The notes: generated from the sequence alone by a model not told the origin. 64,000 nucleotides of DNA from Pyrus communis (GCF_963583255.1 NC_084809.1:5875501-5939500), one strand, 5' to 3'; positions 32,450 to 44,320 are shown, counted from the stretch's first letter. A program made the numbers and translations.

Positions 32450-32724
32450 TGATAACCAAACCAGAAAACTAAAATGAGTTACTAAAGCTAAAGAAATGTA
32501 AAGAGAGAAGGATGTTCACTCAATGAAGGATATAGAACCTCAATCCTTGATTATTTTCTCAGTAGTTACAAATAAGATACAATCATCTTTTTATAGCTCA
32601 AATCAGTTGTAAGCCACAAGCTACAGTGTTAACTAACTTTTAACAACCTCTAACAACTCTAACAAACTTTGCTGACATGGCATGGTTGATGTGTCTATGG
32701 TATTGCTCATGTGTCACTCCAACA
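32450..32724 (-). repeat. 5' LTR of the truncated copia (275 bp)
   Basis: On the minus strand TGTTGGAGTGACAC...GGTTATCA, followed by TGGTATCAATC, a primer-site variant. The minus strand has a TATAAAAAG box near 32597. Confidence 0.82.
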
Positions 32725-32988
32725 CCTCACTCATTTCCTTCTCACACATCTCTTTTAATTTCTGGCCATCGAATTGAATGAATTATTGAAGATCAATGTC
32801 CAAAAATTAACAAGAGTGTATGGGAGTTGGGCAGGTGAACATTTTCCTATATATATTTGGATCCCACAGGTATTGGAGATAATTAATCAACAAACATATC
32901 CAAATAGCATCACTCAATTTGTTCAGGTATTTTTAACATTACTAAACTGACCAAAGCAGACTTATAATATATATTTCATCATATATTT

Positions 32989-33258
32989 TGTTGAAGATAT
33001 ACAGTGACTGCCACATCATTTAACACGTCATCATAAGTGCCATATCAGCTATTGGAGTTGGTTAGTTTGTTAAAAGTTAGTTACACAGGTGGCTTAGCTG
33101 ATAAGCTACATTTGCAGATTATATAAGCATGCATCGACTCATTTGTGTAATGATCTTTTCATCTCTCTAGAAATAACAAAGCTTTCACTCATCCTTTCCC
33201 CTCTCTCTCTCTATCTCTCTCTCTCTCTCTCTCTGCATTTCTTTGATATTTCTCTGCA
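32989..33258 (+). mobile_element. Solo-LTR candidate related to the truncated copia
   Basis: TGTTGAAGATATACAG...TCTCTGCA, 270 bp, with ATTATATAAGCATGC as promoter-like box. The segment GTTTGTTAAAAGTTAGTTA is shared with the LTR at 32450-32724. Flanks TATTT and TATAT agree at 4 of 5 bases. A CT repeat occupies 33185-33233. Confidence 0.55.
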
Positions 33259-33497
33259 TATATTCATCTGCGAATCCTTAGACGAATGTTATCATATTTA
33301 TTGTCTAAAAAAGAAATAATAATAATATTTTAATTGTTCTTTAAAATGATATAAACCACCTTCCATTAATTAACGCCAAATTAATCAAAAGGGAGGAGGA
33401 TTCAAAGGTGTCTACTAATTATAAGTTAAAAAGCATCGGGAAAAGGCAGAATATATATGAGGAAAAAACGTTAAAGAATTAGCTATCTAGATAAGAA

Positions 33498-33498
<1 letters not shown>

Positions 33499-33566
<68 letters not shown>
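33499..33566. repeat. Compound microsatellite (TA)n(TG)n
   Basis: About 11 TA units run directly into about 23 TG units. Confidence 0.97.
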
Positions 33567-33570
<4 letters not shown>

Positions 33571-36175
33571 TTTGATAGGAGAAGTTGCTATAAAATTATG
33601 AACAGGCACACAAGGTTTGTAAGGGAAGGATTCAATGGCTAGAAACGGGGTGATGTGGAAACTGCTTTACGTTGTGCATGAGTTACACGGACAAATATCA
33701 ATGCCACCAATCCTTTGCTCATGCAATCTCTATGTCCCCAAAAAACCCCAGGCATCACAACGTGCCAATGTAGTGAACATTCATGCCTTACACCCATTCC
33801 CTTAGGCCACTATTATGCTCCCACAATCCCGGCAAGCTAGCTACCGGTCCTCACTATCTTACATAGGATGTTGCAAGAAATTGTATGAGTTGGTTAACTT
33901 ATTGGATTAACATAAACTACTACATTATAGTCTAGAGGCCTTCCACAGTAGGGGAATAATCAATCATAGTATAGGAAAAAAAATTGGCCTTTCAATGAAT
34001 ACATAGAACTCTGCTCTATCAAACTCACATTAGTGTAGCAATAATGTTATAATAGGAATTAAACTCAAGGTATTTGATTTTTGTTTAGAGAAGTGATTTT
34101 CACACACCCTTTTGGGCTTCTCACACCTTTCTTTTATTTCTAACCATTGAATTGAATAAATCAAATAGAATCAAGCGTCATGATTAACCATGGTTGTGTG
34201 AGAAGCTGAAAATGTTGTATGTGTATCATTTTCCTTATGTTTATAGGAACCAACCTAAATCTGAACCACTACAAATGACGTACTTCCAGAGTGGTATATG
34301 TGAGTTTGATTCCCATTTACAAGAGAATTAAGTCGTTTGAGTTTAATTGTTTTAACATTATTTCTGTAGCGGGGTGTGAGTTTGAGTACCTTGTAGTAAA
34401 GGAATCAAAACTAGCAAGACACATTACACTCAAGAATTGGAACACAATTTTTCCGGTCTATTGTGTGAACTTGATGTTAATTTATAAAAATTAAACTCAT
34501 GTGTTAGAAATACTATGAGGAGGAGAAATTGTTTGAATCCTAAACACAATGCGTTCAAGAAGAAGACCTTATCCATCATGACAACTCGTCACTGGAAAAA
34601 TACCTCATATATTTAATATATATAGATACATGACATAATATATTTAAGTCAACTATGAAACGCACACCACTTGGTACTTGAAACACTGATAAGTACGTAT
34701 ATTTTGTTCTTTCATCGAACTCAACAATTGATCTGGTAATACATTTGAACCAAAAACTGAAAATGGTCAAGCAAAACTAGTAACGGATACAAGAGAGTCA
34801 GAGACACATATATTGTTTCCCCATTGACCAATTTCTCTTCCCCTTACTCACTCACTGGTCCGACTGTGGTCAAATGGCCAATTAGTAAAACAAGTTGAAG
34901 TTTAATATTGGCTTTTCTTTTCTTGAACCTTGTTCAAGTTTTTCTTTTCTTTTCTTTTTTTTTTTCGCTCAATTTTTATTTTCTTTTTGATGTTTATTTT
35001 GTGCTAATGATCATTATCAATTTATGAAGTGGAAAAGCAATTGGGATAGAACGTGAAAAATGTTTGCGTGCATATATGGTCACTCCAATTCAAAAGCAGC
35101 AACTCCTATGTTTGCTCTCACATTTTCAATACTTTTTTATTACAACATCAGTGAGGGAAGTAGGCGATGAATAGGGAAAAGAGGGTATGCGTGAGCCTTC
35201 TTTTTTCGTTTTTTTTTTCTTTTTGCTAAAATACGCCTATCCTGTCCAACTTGAGATCAAAGGATGACTTGGCTCCCAATGGCTACAAAGCACACCTCCA
35301 TGTTTATTATTTAGCAAATTTTCTGTGATGTTCGTGATAAAGTTGTCTACTTGTCACTTGGATTTTGGATTTACTACATCACAAGCCTTCAATTTTGGCA
35401 TTGCGTGTGTACGAAAACTAGGATAAAAGTTAGATTTAAGTGTAGATAAGAAAACGCCCCAAATAGATGAAAAAGCGTCAGAAAAATGTGAGGGCCGGAG
35501 AAACTTAAAACTCAAAAGCTTCTTTTTAGCGTACAAGTTGGGTTGGTTGAGTTCCTATTTTGATGTATACAACTTCTCCACTGGGTTCGTTTAATCCAAA
35601 CAGCTAGCATTTTCTCATATTATGGAAATTAAGAAATTAATTGAAACAACACCCGATAATTATGAAAGAAAAACATAAAATAAAATGAAAGTAACAAGAA
35701 TCCATAAAATGGTTCTAACTCATGAAGAGCTGGTGCCATTAAAGCTGAAACTAAAACTCCAATTAAGTTAAACACTGATGATATATACAACACACGCATA
35801 ACATAATAAGCAACATTTTTTTTTTGTTTTTGAGTTTAATTACTAGACTTCAACATAAACGCTGAACTAAAATGGAAGAGAAGGTTCATTAACCCTAAGA
35901 CAATTTTTGTCTTCCTTACTGCTAGAATAACTAGCCCTAATTATGAAAACTCTAGCTAACTAAAAAGATAAATCCCCGCGAGACGGATTCACTAGCTAGT
36001 AAAACTCTCTAGCATATTAACCATATGCACACTAAGCTCTAGTCCTCATCAGTTTCATATGGACATTCTCACTATCTCTAGTCTGTTGAAGCAGATGTTC
36101 TCAACGTGGAGCTTTCAATTCTGGCATATGTTGGGCATGTCATTCCAGGATAAAGATCCTAGGGAGCGCTTAACT
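33567..36175. other. Intergenic DNA, no gene recognised
   Basis: AT-rich sequence. Short frames at 34291-34494, 34576-34770 and 35354-35536 match no family I know and have no supporting context. The last few hundred bases probably include the MYB gene's 3' UTR. Confidence 0.45.
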
Positions 36176-38806
36176 TCAGATGCTGCCGCAGTGTTGGTCT
36201 TGACCGATGGCGTCAACGGTGCATTTTGCTATCTCTAGACTCACATTGTCACTAGTACTCACGCCTGACCTCGATGCCCGGTTAGACGTGCATCCCTGCG
36301 CGTACCATGACTCAGACACTGCAGGCATTGTGGAGGGAAAGTTTAGCAGGCTCAACAAGTCATCATCCATCTCCTCTAATGGATCCTCATTTTGTATCAT
36401 GCATGTGCAACAAAACCACAAGTTTAGATAGTATATTATATATTGGTATCAAATGATACAAAAAATATTGACTTGCTATGTACGTTCGTCAAATTTGTTT
36501 TCTAAATTTTGTTCTCCAAACGGTTAGTATTTCAGTTAAAATTTGAACCCACTAGATTATCTAACAACATAAAATGCTTATATTGTCATATCGTATATTG
36601 ATTTAAAGTATTGATTGAGTCTGTTTATAAATGGATTGTACAAATTCAATGTTTGCAACATAAGCATTACATTAGTCTAACAAGATAACATTACCATAAC
36701 GTGCATACTATTCTATTCAATTTGGTGAACAAATTCGATAAAACTGTTAATTAAATTACCATAACATGCATACTATTCTATTCAATTTGGTGAACAATTT
36801 TGATAACACTGTTAAATTATTAATTACACTAAAACACAAAAAACATGCAAAAGTTTAAGTATTTACCAATTGATGACAGAGAGGAGCTGCCACCCCTCTG
36901 ATTTTCAGCACTATTCTCGCCGCTATTCTTCAAAGTTGATTCGACCTGCACGGTGTCTTCGGCTTCCTCCTCAGCAGACTCTTCCTCCTCCTCCTCTTCC
37001 ACCATAAGACCTTTCTCTTGACCGGACCACCCTGACGAACAGCTGTCGCCACTCTTTGCTTTCTTATTCGATATATTCTGAGCCTCCACCAAAACATCAT
37101 CCAAGAGGCCACTATTCCCTTGGGACGGCACTGGCGCAATTTCATAGTGATCTTCATTAGCGGTATAGCCTGAGCCCCCCATCTGACCCTCACTGCCGCC
37201 ATTAATACTCAGCGGTGTTTGGTTTGAAGGGAGCTCTGGATTGGACCCTTGAACCAAAGGGGTTGGGTCATAAGTAGTAGGCCCCATGATCATGGAGCTC
37301 AGACTAAAATTATTGTAACCACCAAACCCTCCATGAGAATTGTACTGACCTATTAGGGTTTGGTTTGGAATGTTGCTCTGGTTGAAGAGAGCTGAAGACC
37401 CGAATGGAGAAACGGGGGACAAAGGCATAGCAAAGCCACCATTTCCATGGAATTGAGTCATGGGATTGGAGTAAAGAGAAGAAGAATTGTGGTGATGGTT
37501 TTGAAGAAAGTAATTGTTATTAGGGTTTTGGCGGTCTGAGGTGGAGGAGAAAGTACTTGTGATGTGGTCGTAAAGAGAAAGCTGCGAGGGACTGAAACTG
37601 TTAGGTTTCCGAGGGTGAGAGGAAGAGAAGAGTGATGAGAATGAACAAGCAGGAGACGAAGAAGAATGTCTAAGTTGGTGTTGGTGGTGGAAGGCTGCAG
37701 CCGCTGCTTCTTGTTGAAGGTCATGAGGGTAAACTGGTAAACCGGCTTTCTGGCGACGCTTCATTCTAGTATTCCAGTAATTCTTTATTTCATTGTCAGT
37801 CCTGCCGGGTAACTGATGATCGATAATATGCCAAAAAAAAAAAAAGTAACAGACGAACATGAGTTTCTGAGAAAGAGAAAGTCAAACAAATTGAAAATTA
37901 AAAAAAGAAGATTATCAAATAGGTAGGTCCAAAAGAAAATTAAGGGAAATGGGGAATCTGGTCAAAAAAATGAGATCAGCACCATATATATAATAAGAAC
38001 ACATTAAATTTTGGCATAAACAAGAACAATGGATTCATTATTAATTAAAAAAAAAAAAGGATTTGAGCTAGCAAAACTCAGAAACTAAGATTTGTACAAC
38101 AACAAAATATCGTTACAAAAAGGAGTTGCAAACTCTGAGTCTCTGACTTACTCAAAAATTTAGAATTTTATAACTTGATATCAAATAGAATAAGGAAGCG
38201 AATCCTCCACTAAGTTTCTGTATATTTTAGACAGATAGTCGAAGAAGACCAAAAAAGAGGAAATGAAAGCAACTCGGGGCACAATCAGGATCAAAAATGA
38301 AAAAAAAAAATCACACAAAAAGGTATAGTCCAAGGGACAAGAAAAAAGAAAGAGAAAAATTTATTCCATAGAGAGCAAATAAAATATAAAAAACAAAAAC
38401 AAAAACAAAAACAAAAACAAAAAAAACCAAGAAAACCAAAAACAAATGAATGAACAACAAGATTAACCTGGGAAGCCATGCGAGCCCATTTGTTGCCGAA
38501 CTTAGCGTGAAGCTCGATGATGAGTCTCTCCTCCTCTGGCGAGAGCGAACCTTTCTTGAGATTAGGCCTCAGATGGTTTGCCCATCTGAGCCTGCAGCTC
38601 TTACCGCATCTAGCCAGCCCTGAATTCTTCTGCACCGCGTTCCAGTTTCCCTCTCCGTGCTTCTTCACGTACTCTACCAAAATCGCGTCCTCTGCTCCCG
38701 TCCAGGGCCCCTTCTTGAGGCCCCGCTGGTGATGGTGGTGGTGGTGGTGGGAGCCGCCTCCCGTCTTATGAACTCCGTCCATAACTCCGCTGTTGTTGAT
38801 TATCAT
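36176..38806 (-). CDS. R2R3-MYB transcription factor, GAMYB/MYB101-like
   Basis: Exon 1 (38806-38468) opens MIINNSGVMDGV, has seven His, then R2 (GPWTGAEDAILVEYV ... CGKSCRLRWANHLRP) and R3 (KKGSLSPEEERLII ... KWARMASQ). The intron ends CATCAG and exon 2 (from 37812) resumes LPGRTDNEIKNYWNTRMKRR in phase. The rest is Ser/Asn/Gly-rich with an acidic EEEEEE run, typical of GAMYB-class activators, and holds a miR159-type site. A last exon (36385-36176) encodes DPLEEMDDDLLSLLNFP ending CGSI. The donor at 36866 (TTG|GTAAAT) gives a frame that does not join this exon; CAG|GTCGAA at 36945 would, giving about 471 residues. Such MYBs act in nuclei in GA responses, anthers and pollen tubes. Confidence 0.88.
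37218..37238 (-). promoter_or_regulatory. miR159-type target site in the MYB mRNA
   Basis: On the plus strand these 21 bases equal the canonical miR159 sequence except at positions 6 and 21 (T for A, G for A), so the minus-strand mRNA pairs at 19 of 21 positions. It encodes ELPSNQT in exon 2, the usual place in GAMYB-like genes. Confidence 0.88.
38391..38430. repeat. (CAAAAA)n microsatellite in MYB intron 1
   Basis: About six tandem hexamers, just downstream (minus strand) of exon 1. Confidence 0.9.
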
Positions 38807-39170
38807 GACGGCTTTTAGGCCTACAGCTACCTAGCTCTCTATTAGTTATATGTGAAGTTATCGGCCACCTATGTTTCTTTCTTAATTCTTTGAGTTTGGT
38901 TTTGTTCAATGTGATTTCTTTATTTATGGGGTGCTTGAAATGTTACTTTAAATTGGGATAGAGAGAAAGAGAGAGAGATATGAAGGTTTGGAAGGGTTGA
39001 TCTTCTCTCTCCTCTCCCAGGATGTGAGAAAGAAATGCAAGAAAGAATAGGGGAGAGAATCGGAGTTTAAAGAGAGAAAGACAGATGCAAGAAGCTAGAG
39101 CTAAGATCTTGTCTCTATTCTAGCTATGTTTTCGTTTCAGACATGGATTTCAGATTAGAGAGAAAAAGGC

Positions 39171-39204
<34 letters not shown>

Positions 39205-39210
39205 GAGAAA
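39171..39210. repeat. GA/CT microsatellite upstream of MYB
   Basis: About 19 GA units; on the gene strand a CT tract about 370 bp upstream of the start codon, in promoter or leader position. Confidence 0.85.
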
Positions 39211-39906
39211 GGGAGAGGATGATAGGAGAAAGGAGGGTCTCTGAAGTTTGGGGCTTTGGTGGGGATGGTGAGTGTGTGTGAAAGAGGGGGGATTTATTTA
39301 GAGGTATGAGCTTCCATTTCGGTCCGGGTTGCATGCTAAGTGGTACGTCCGTGGACGCGTTTTTTATGTCCACCCTTCATTGCTATTACAACACACTCTT
39401 CCTCTCTTTCACTCTAGAACACCATTTTGGACATTTACCCTTCCCCTATTTTTATTTTTTTCCCTATATATCAAAATAACCCAAATATTGTAAATTCAAT
39501 TCATATTCATTTCACCTGTTTTTCTTCCTAGGTCAAACTTCAAAGATACAATTTAAGAAATACATTTGAAATATACCATATACACTAAACTAATTTGACC
39601 ACATTTACAAATCGCATTGCTCGTCGGACCTCTCACAAGTTCAGAGTTTACATGGGGCCCATTGAGAGTTAATTACAAAAGAATCTCTCACCTTTCTAAG
39701 ACTAAAACGATACGCGGAATTAAAAGACGGACGACTTTTTTGAGCATTCTTATCCAATCAGTACTGAAAGTTAATATTAGGGTTACGTTCGATGTGAACC
39801 AATGTATTATTAGTTCTTGTCGTATGTTATTATATTAAAAAAATTCTCATCGAACTTACCAAGAAAATGATTCGCCTCGATGTTTTAAATGTATTCTCTG
39901 AGATTT

Positions 39907-40424
39907 TCTCTTTCTATATTTAAATATATTTGAGCATTTTTATTTGAAAGAAAAAAAAAAAGAGAACAAAAACAAAGTTATCACCATTTCTCTTTTTCTG
40001 ACTCAGTTACATTAATTACATAGAGAGAAAATATGAAAATTCACCACCAATTAGCTAGCTTATAGTGCTTGCTTAAGTTTTATTTGCTAAGTGAGTCTAT
40101 GACTTTTTACAATATGATACAAATAGTTTTCTTTATCAATCAAAGTTAAGTAGGTAGTTCTGTTGAAGTCTCTTTCTATATTTAAATATATTTGAGCATT
40201 TTTATTTGAAAGAAAAACAACGAGAACAAAAACAAAGTTATCACCAATTCTCTTTTTCTGACTCAATTACATTAATTACACAGAGAGAACTATGAAAATT
40301 CACCACCAATTAGCTTATAGTGCTTGCTTAAGTTTTATTTGCTAAGTGAGTCTACGACTTTTTACAATATGATACAAATAGTTTTCTTTATCAATCAAAG
40401 TTAATTAGGTAGTACTATTGAAGT
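39907..40424 (+). repeat. 262-bp direct tandem duplication
   Basis: Copy one (39907-40168) and copy two (40169-40424) both start TCTCTTTCTATATTTAAATA and end ...GTAGTWCTRTTGAAG. They are almost identical, with a short indel (TAGC duplicated in copy one) and a few substitutions, so the event is recent. No gene. Confidence 0.93.
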
Positions 40425-40513
40425 TTACTTGACTCGCATCGTATCTTAAGAGTCTATCATCATATGTTTGCGAACCAATATGCTTAAAAGCGAAATTTTA
40501 TTTATGCACTGAA

Positions 40514-40685
40514 ACATTTTTTTTTAACAAACGATTTTATCTATATTAGGAGATGGAGGAGTGGACTAAGCCTCACAATGGACTAGCAATAATGTGGTTC
40601 AAATTTGCCTTGACAAGAATCAAACTTAAGACCTCTCATTTATAAATGAAGAGGAACACCACTAAACTGTAGTACTAAGTGGCAG
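40514..40685 (-). mobile_element. tRNA-derived SINE, copy C (imperfect 12-bp TSD)
   Basis: Minus-strand sequence matches copies A and B from GCCACTTAGTACTACAGTTTAG to the T-rich (plus strand) tail. TTATGCACTGAA (40502) and TTACACACTGAA (40686) match at 10 of 12. Confidence 0.85.
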
Positions 40686-40697
40686 TTACACACTGAA

Positions 40698-41112
40698 GCT
40701 AAATCTAGTCATTTCCACCCTCCTTTCTTGCTATTTGGGCACGCCAAGGGCAATTTTGTATTTCTATCAAAAGAACGTTACCTTCTTTTTTTTTTATTTT
40801 ATATCTTTGTGATTACTTTATATTCACTCCCTTTATTTCCATTAAGGATCTGAATTTTTTTTCAATAAAACTTTAATGCCTTTCCTTGAAAACTTATATG
40901 CATTTTGACTGTATTAATTTTACTTGAACTTAGCGTTTTTAGGAAATATTGTTTCTGAAAAAGTTGAGTACTTGTTTGGAATATAAGTAAACAATGTTGA
41001 GAGAAACTCAATTGAATCAATCACAATTATTTGTCCTTTGAATTTCATCATAAAAGTTATAGAAGTATAATCGTATTTTGTTATATTTAGCTGTGGGCTT
41101 TGTTTGGTATGA
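40698..41112. other. Intergenic DNA between two SINEs
   Basis: No gene or repeat recognised. Confidence 0.4.
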
Positions 41113-41268
41113 AATTTTTTTTTTTTTAACATACAATATTATCTACACTATGAAAGGTGGCTAAATCTCACATTGGGCTAGCAATAATGTGGTTCAAATT
41201 CGTCATTGGCGAGAACCGAATTTAAAATCTCTCACTTATAAGTAAAAAAGAATATCATTAAACCGTAG
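41113..41268 (-). mobile_element. tRNA-derived SINE, copy D (degenerate)
   Basis: Shares GGGCTAGCAATAATGTGGTT and the tail with copies A-C but the head is lost after CCGTAGTG, and no target duplication is visible. Confidence 0.7.
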
Positions 41269-41782
41269 TGAACAACATGCAATGAGTATTGTTGAATGCT
41301 AAAGGCACCATGCAATGCATAAGTTACAAATTTAACATGCAATGAGTCCCAAAAAATACTTTGTATAAAATTTCATGAAATACCAGTATTCTTTTCTTGT
41401 AGACATTGCATAAGTTGCAAATCCAATTCTTTTTTTATTTATTACTTTGTACAAAAATAAATTAAACATACGAGAAAGGATGTGAAATCAAATTTAAATT
41501 AAACAAGCCTACAACTACAAGGACCCGATCTAACTTCAAACCTTATGACTTATGTAGATTTTTTTTTATTTGAATATAACAAAAGATACATTGGATTTCA
41601 AAAAAAAAAAGTATACCTGGTTGAATTTGAACATTCCAATCACGAGACAACAATGAAGTAAAAAAGATTGCGGCCCATAAAGGGCTTTCAGGCTTATTAA
41701 GAATAAAGCTGAATATGAATTATATGTTTTAATACTACCAAGGAAATTTAAATATAATAGTTGAAAACCACTACTATAACAT

Positions 41783-42005
41783 GTATGAAAATTCTTTTCG
41801 GATTCTCTTTGTGGGAATCCTAGGGATCCTCATATCTTAACCGTTTATCATATATTGTGCGGCTAATTTTCGCTAGATACTATTTGTGTTTAATTTTAAA
41901 TAAAAAAATTTAAAAAGATTTATGACCGCATGATTTACGATAAACGATTAGAATGTGAGCATCCCTATGATTCCCACAATTTAGATCCGAATGAGATCCA
42001 AATCC
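41783..42005. mobile_element. Mutator-type MITE with perfect 9-bp TSD
   Basis: Imperfect inverted arms share GTGGGAATCCTAGGGATCCT (left) with its counterpart on the right. CTATAACAT is repeated at 41774-41782 and 42006-42014. Confidence 0.82.
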
Positions 42006-42014
42006 CTATAACAT

Positions 42015-42949
42015 ACAACCCACGAGATGGAAGTTTTTCAACTTAGATACGAGTCAAGGAGTGATCTGAAGACCAAGGTGGTACCAGAGTACACCATATG
42101 ATCCTGAAATTAATTGGTGCCTTTTGCATTCAAATAAGGAAAATTGACTTTCAAAGACCAACTCAGCATAGCTAACTCCAACATGAAGTCTGAAGGTATC
42201 TATTGGTCTGTACTAAATCTCTATTCCAAGACAATTCCGCAATTCTTTCGACTCATTGTGCTGGAAACAGAAAACCTTACTACATTGATTCTCCGGAAGA
42301 CGAGAAACCTCCTTCTGCATCGTGAATTCAAGTTGCTGCCACTTGTGTTTAAATTCCAACCCAATACAATAGAAGTGCAAACCACACATGGTAAAAATGC
42401 TATGACTCTACTTGCTTTTAACAAAGCTAAGTCCCAATAGAGGTCTTGAATCCGTCAAATCTAACAAAGCCGGACTCATTACTGCAGGGTGTTCCATTTC
42501 GTACACAAAGAGCGTGTTTGTAAGATTCATGACATTTTTTTTATGTATGCAGCAATCAAACACCAGTGATGACTCCTCTGTATTACACACGCATTTTCGG
42601 ATAAGCACAACCTCAATTACCAAATATTTGCCACATAATTTGAGTATTAACAGTTATATTCATGGACTATCATGAATCAAAACAAAAATGTTAGACAATG
42701 TTGCCAACGGGATTTATAAAAAATTATGATTTACAGGACCATAAAGAACCGCATTTTGTGAAACAACTTGAAAAGAGAAGATGCCAGAAGTACCTCCTAC
42801 ACATTGTGGAATCAAAGTAACCATATATGTCAAGCATCCCCAAAGTTCTTGGTTTGTTTCCTTCTTCAGACATCAGATGATTTAATGCCAGTGCCACAGG
42901 GCTTTCCCGAAACCCAAGTTTCATTAAACTTCTACGATTTTTTAAGCAA
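42015..42949. other. 3' flank / likely 3' UTR of the protease gene
   Basis: No separate gene is recognised. Frames at 42144-42675 and 42724-42924 have no family resemblance. Confidence 0.4.
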
Positions 42950-44320
42950 TTACAACATGTCCTTGATAAAATCGAGATTAAGCGTGTCCTTAACGATAAG
43001 GAACAATCCTAGGAAAATAACAAGAGTTATCCCTGATGACATAATCCCCTGCTCTACTTCTAGTGGGAGCTTTCTCCCACCCCTGGCAGCCTCTATGAGG
43101 ATGAAAGCCAAGGTACCACCGTCTAAAGCAGGTAACGGAAGAAGGTTGATTACTGCAAGGTTGAGATTAAGCAAGGCTGCAAACTGATAGAGTCCATCAA
43201 TATTCGACCTTGCAACTTCTGCCCCTACAGCTATGATTGCAACTGGACCTGCAACCTTGCTAGCTGTCTGCGAGAAGTTAAGAACAGTCTGCTTTAAACT
43301 ATCTAAAACATTAAATGACAAGCCCCAAAATTCTCTCCCAGTATAATTAAAAGCTTCTGAAACACTTTCGGGTTTAACTTTCGTAAACTTAACATTTGGC
43401 GATAGTTGCACTCCGATTTTGCCTGTTCCATCATAATTCTCATCCGGGGTGATCCCAATTTCAAAATCCTGCTGTCCCCTCGCAACCTTAAGAACCACAT
43501 TTCTTTTGGGACTCTGCTTAATCACATCAACAATCTCTGACACACCATTAGGACCTCCTCTTGGCAATTCATTTCCGTTAACCTTAAGGATCACATCGCC
43601 GGCAAGCAACCCATCTCGGGAAGCAGCGGAGAAGGGGCGAACCTCGGGCACAAGCACCCCAGGATAGGCCTCTTGTACAGGCAAACCAACAGACAACACT
43701 TGAGTAAAGATTATAAGATAGGCAAAAATAATATTGGCAACCACACCAGCTGAAACCACAATTATTCTATCCAATATTGGCCTGTTCTTAAGCAGATTCT
43801 TATCATCAACTGGAATGTCACTATCTGGATCATTATCTGGAAACCCCACAAAACCACCTAAGGGAAAAGCTCTAAGAGAATACTCCACATTGTTTGCATT
43901 GAATTTAGCTAAAATTGGACCAAAACCAACTGCAAATTTACTTACATGGATGCCTTGGAGATAAGCAGCAAGGAAGTGACCACTCTCATGAACAACAATT
44001 ATGGCCGTTAGCACAGAAGCCGCCTCCAAAACCGACTGAGCACTCTCAAAGTTGCCATAGTCGAACCCAGGAATCACACAAGTCCTAAACTTGAACCTTT
44101 TCCCATGTGGGTACCTGCCATTTTCGATGAAAAAACGATCCTTGCACGGAAAACCGACGTCTGGAGAAGAGAAAGAGTAGCAAATGGAAGAAGATGGAGG
44201 TTTTGGAAGGTGGGTTTTGGGTTTTGATGGAAAACCTGAGATGGATGATCTGGAATTGGACAACCTGATGAGAGAGAAAGAAGAAGAGGAGGGTAGAGAA
44301 GCTGAGAGGTTAACGATCAT
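42950..44320 (-). CDS. Chloroplast membrane zinc metalloprotease, site-2-protease type (ARASP/EGY-like)
   Basis: An intronless 456-codon frame from ATG 44320 (MIVNLSASLPSSSSFSL), chosen because the first ~80 residues then form a Ser/Pro/basic plastid transit peptide and the length fits the ARASP group. The catalytic HESGH lies at residues 111-115 in a hydrophobic helix. A PDZ-like segment (about 222-310, with DGLLAGDVILKVNG) and the second zinc-site motif NLLPLPALDGG at 392-402 follow, then a C-terminal hydrophobic segment. These M50 proteases cut substrates inside chloroplast membranes and affect plastid development. The frame is open upstream to an ATG at 44485, giving 55 extra basic residues; less likely to be coding. 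A copia element begins 182 bp upstream of the start. Confidence 0.92.
   Translation of the reverse strand: MIVNLSASLPSSSSFSLIRLSNSRSSISGFPSKPKTHLPKPPSSSICYSFSSPDVGFPCKDRFFIENGRYPHGKRFKFRTCVIPGFDYGNFESAQSVLEAASVLTAIIVVHESGHFLAAYLQGIHVSKFAVGFGPILAKFNANNVEYSLRAFPLGGFVGFPDNDPDSDIPVDDKNLLKNRPILDRIIVVSAGVVANIIFAYLIIFTQVLSVGLPVQEAYPGVLVPEVRPFSAASRDGLLAGDVILKVNGNELPRGGPNGVSEIVDVIKQSPKRNVVLKVARGQQDFEIGITPDENYDGTGKIGVQLSPNVKFTKVKPESVSEAFNYTGREFWGLSFNVLDSLKQTVLNFSQTASKVAGPVAIIAVGAEVARSNIDGLYQFAALLNLNLAVINLLPLPALDGGTLAFILIEAARGGRKLPLEVEQGIMSSGITLVIFLGLFLIVKDTLNLDFIKDML

Larger units (their letters stand above)
27746..32724 (-). mobile_element. Truncated Ty1/copia element, reverse strand
   Basis: Only the 5' LTR (32450-32724), gag and pol up to the RT/RNase H linker remain; the sequence breaks into host flank near 27746 with no RNase H or 3' LTR. 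Comparison with the copy 1 flank shows that about 70 bp of host DNA (between GACACATTT and TTTTATTTCTTACAC, 16306-16390) is also missing, which points to one deletion across the 3' end of the element. Domain order on the minus strand confirms copia. Confidence 0.85.

Noticed and set aside
42144..42675. Two ORFs behind the protease gene
   Set aside because: They lie in its probable 3' UTR, overlap antisense frames, and match no family.
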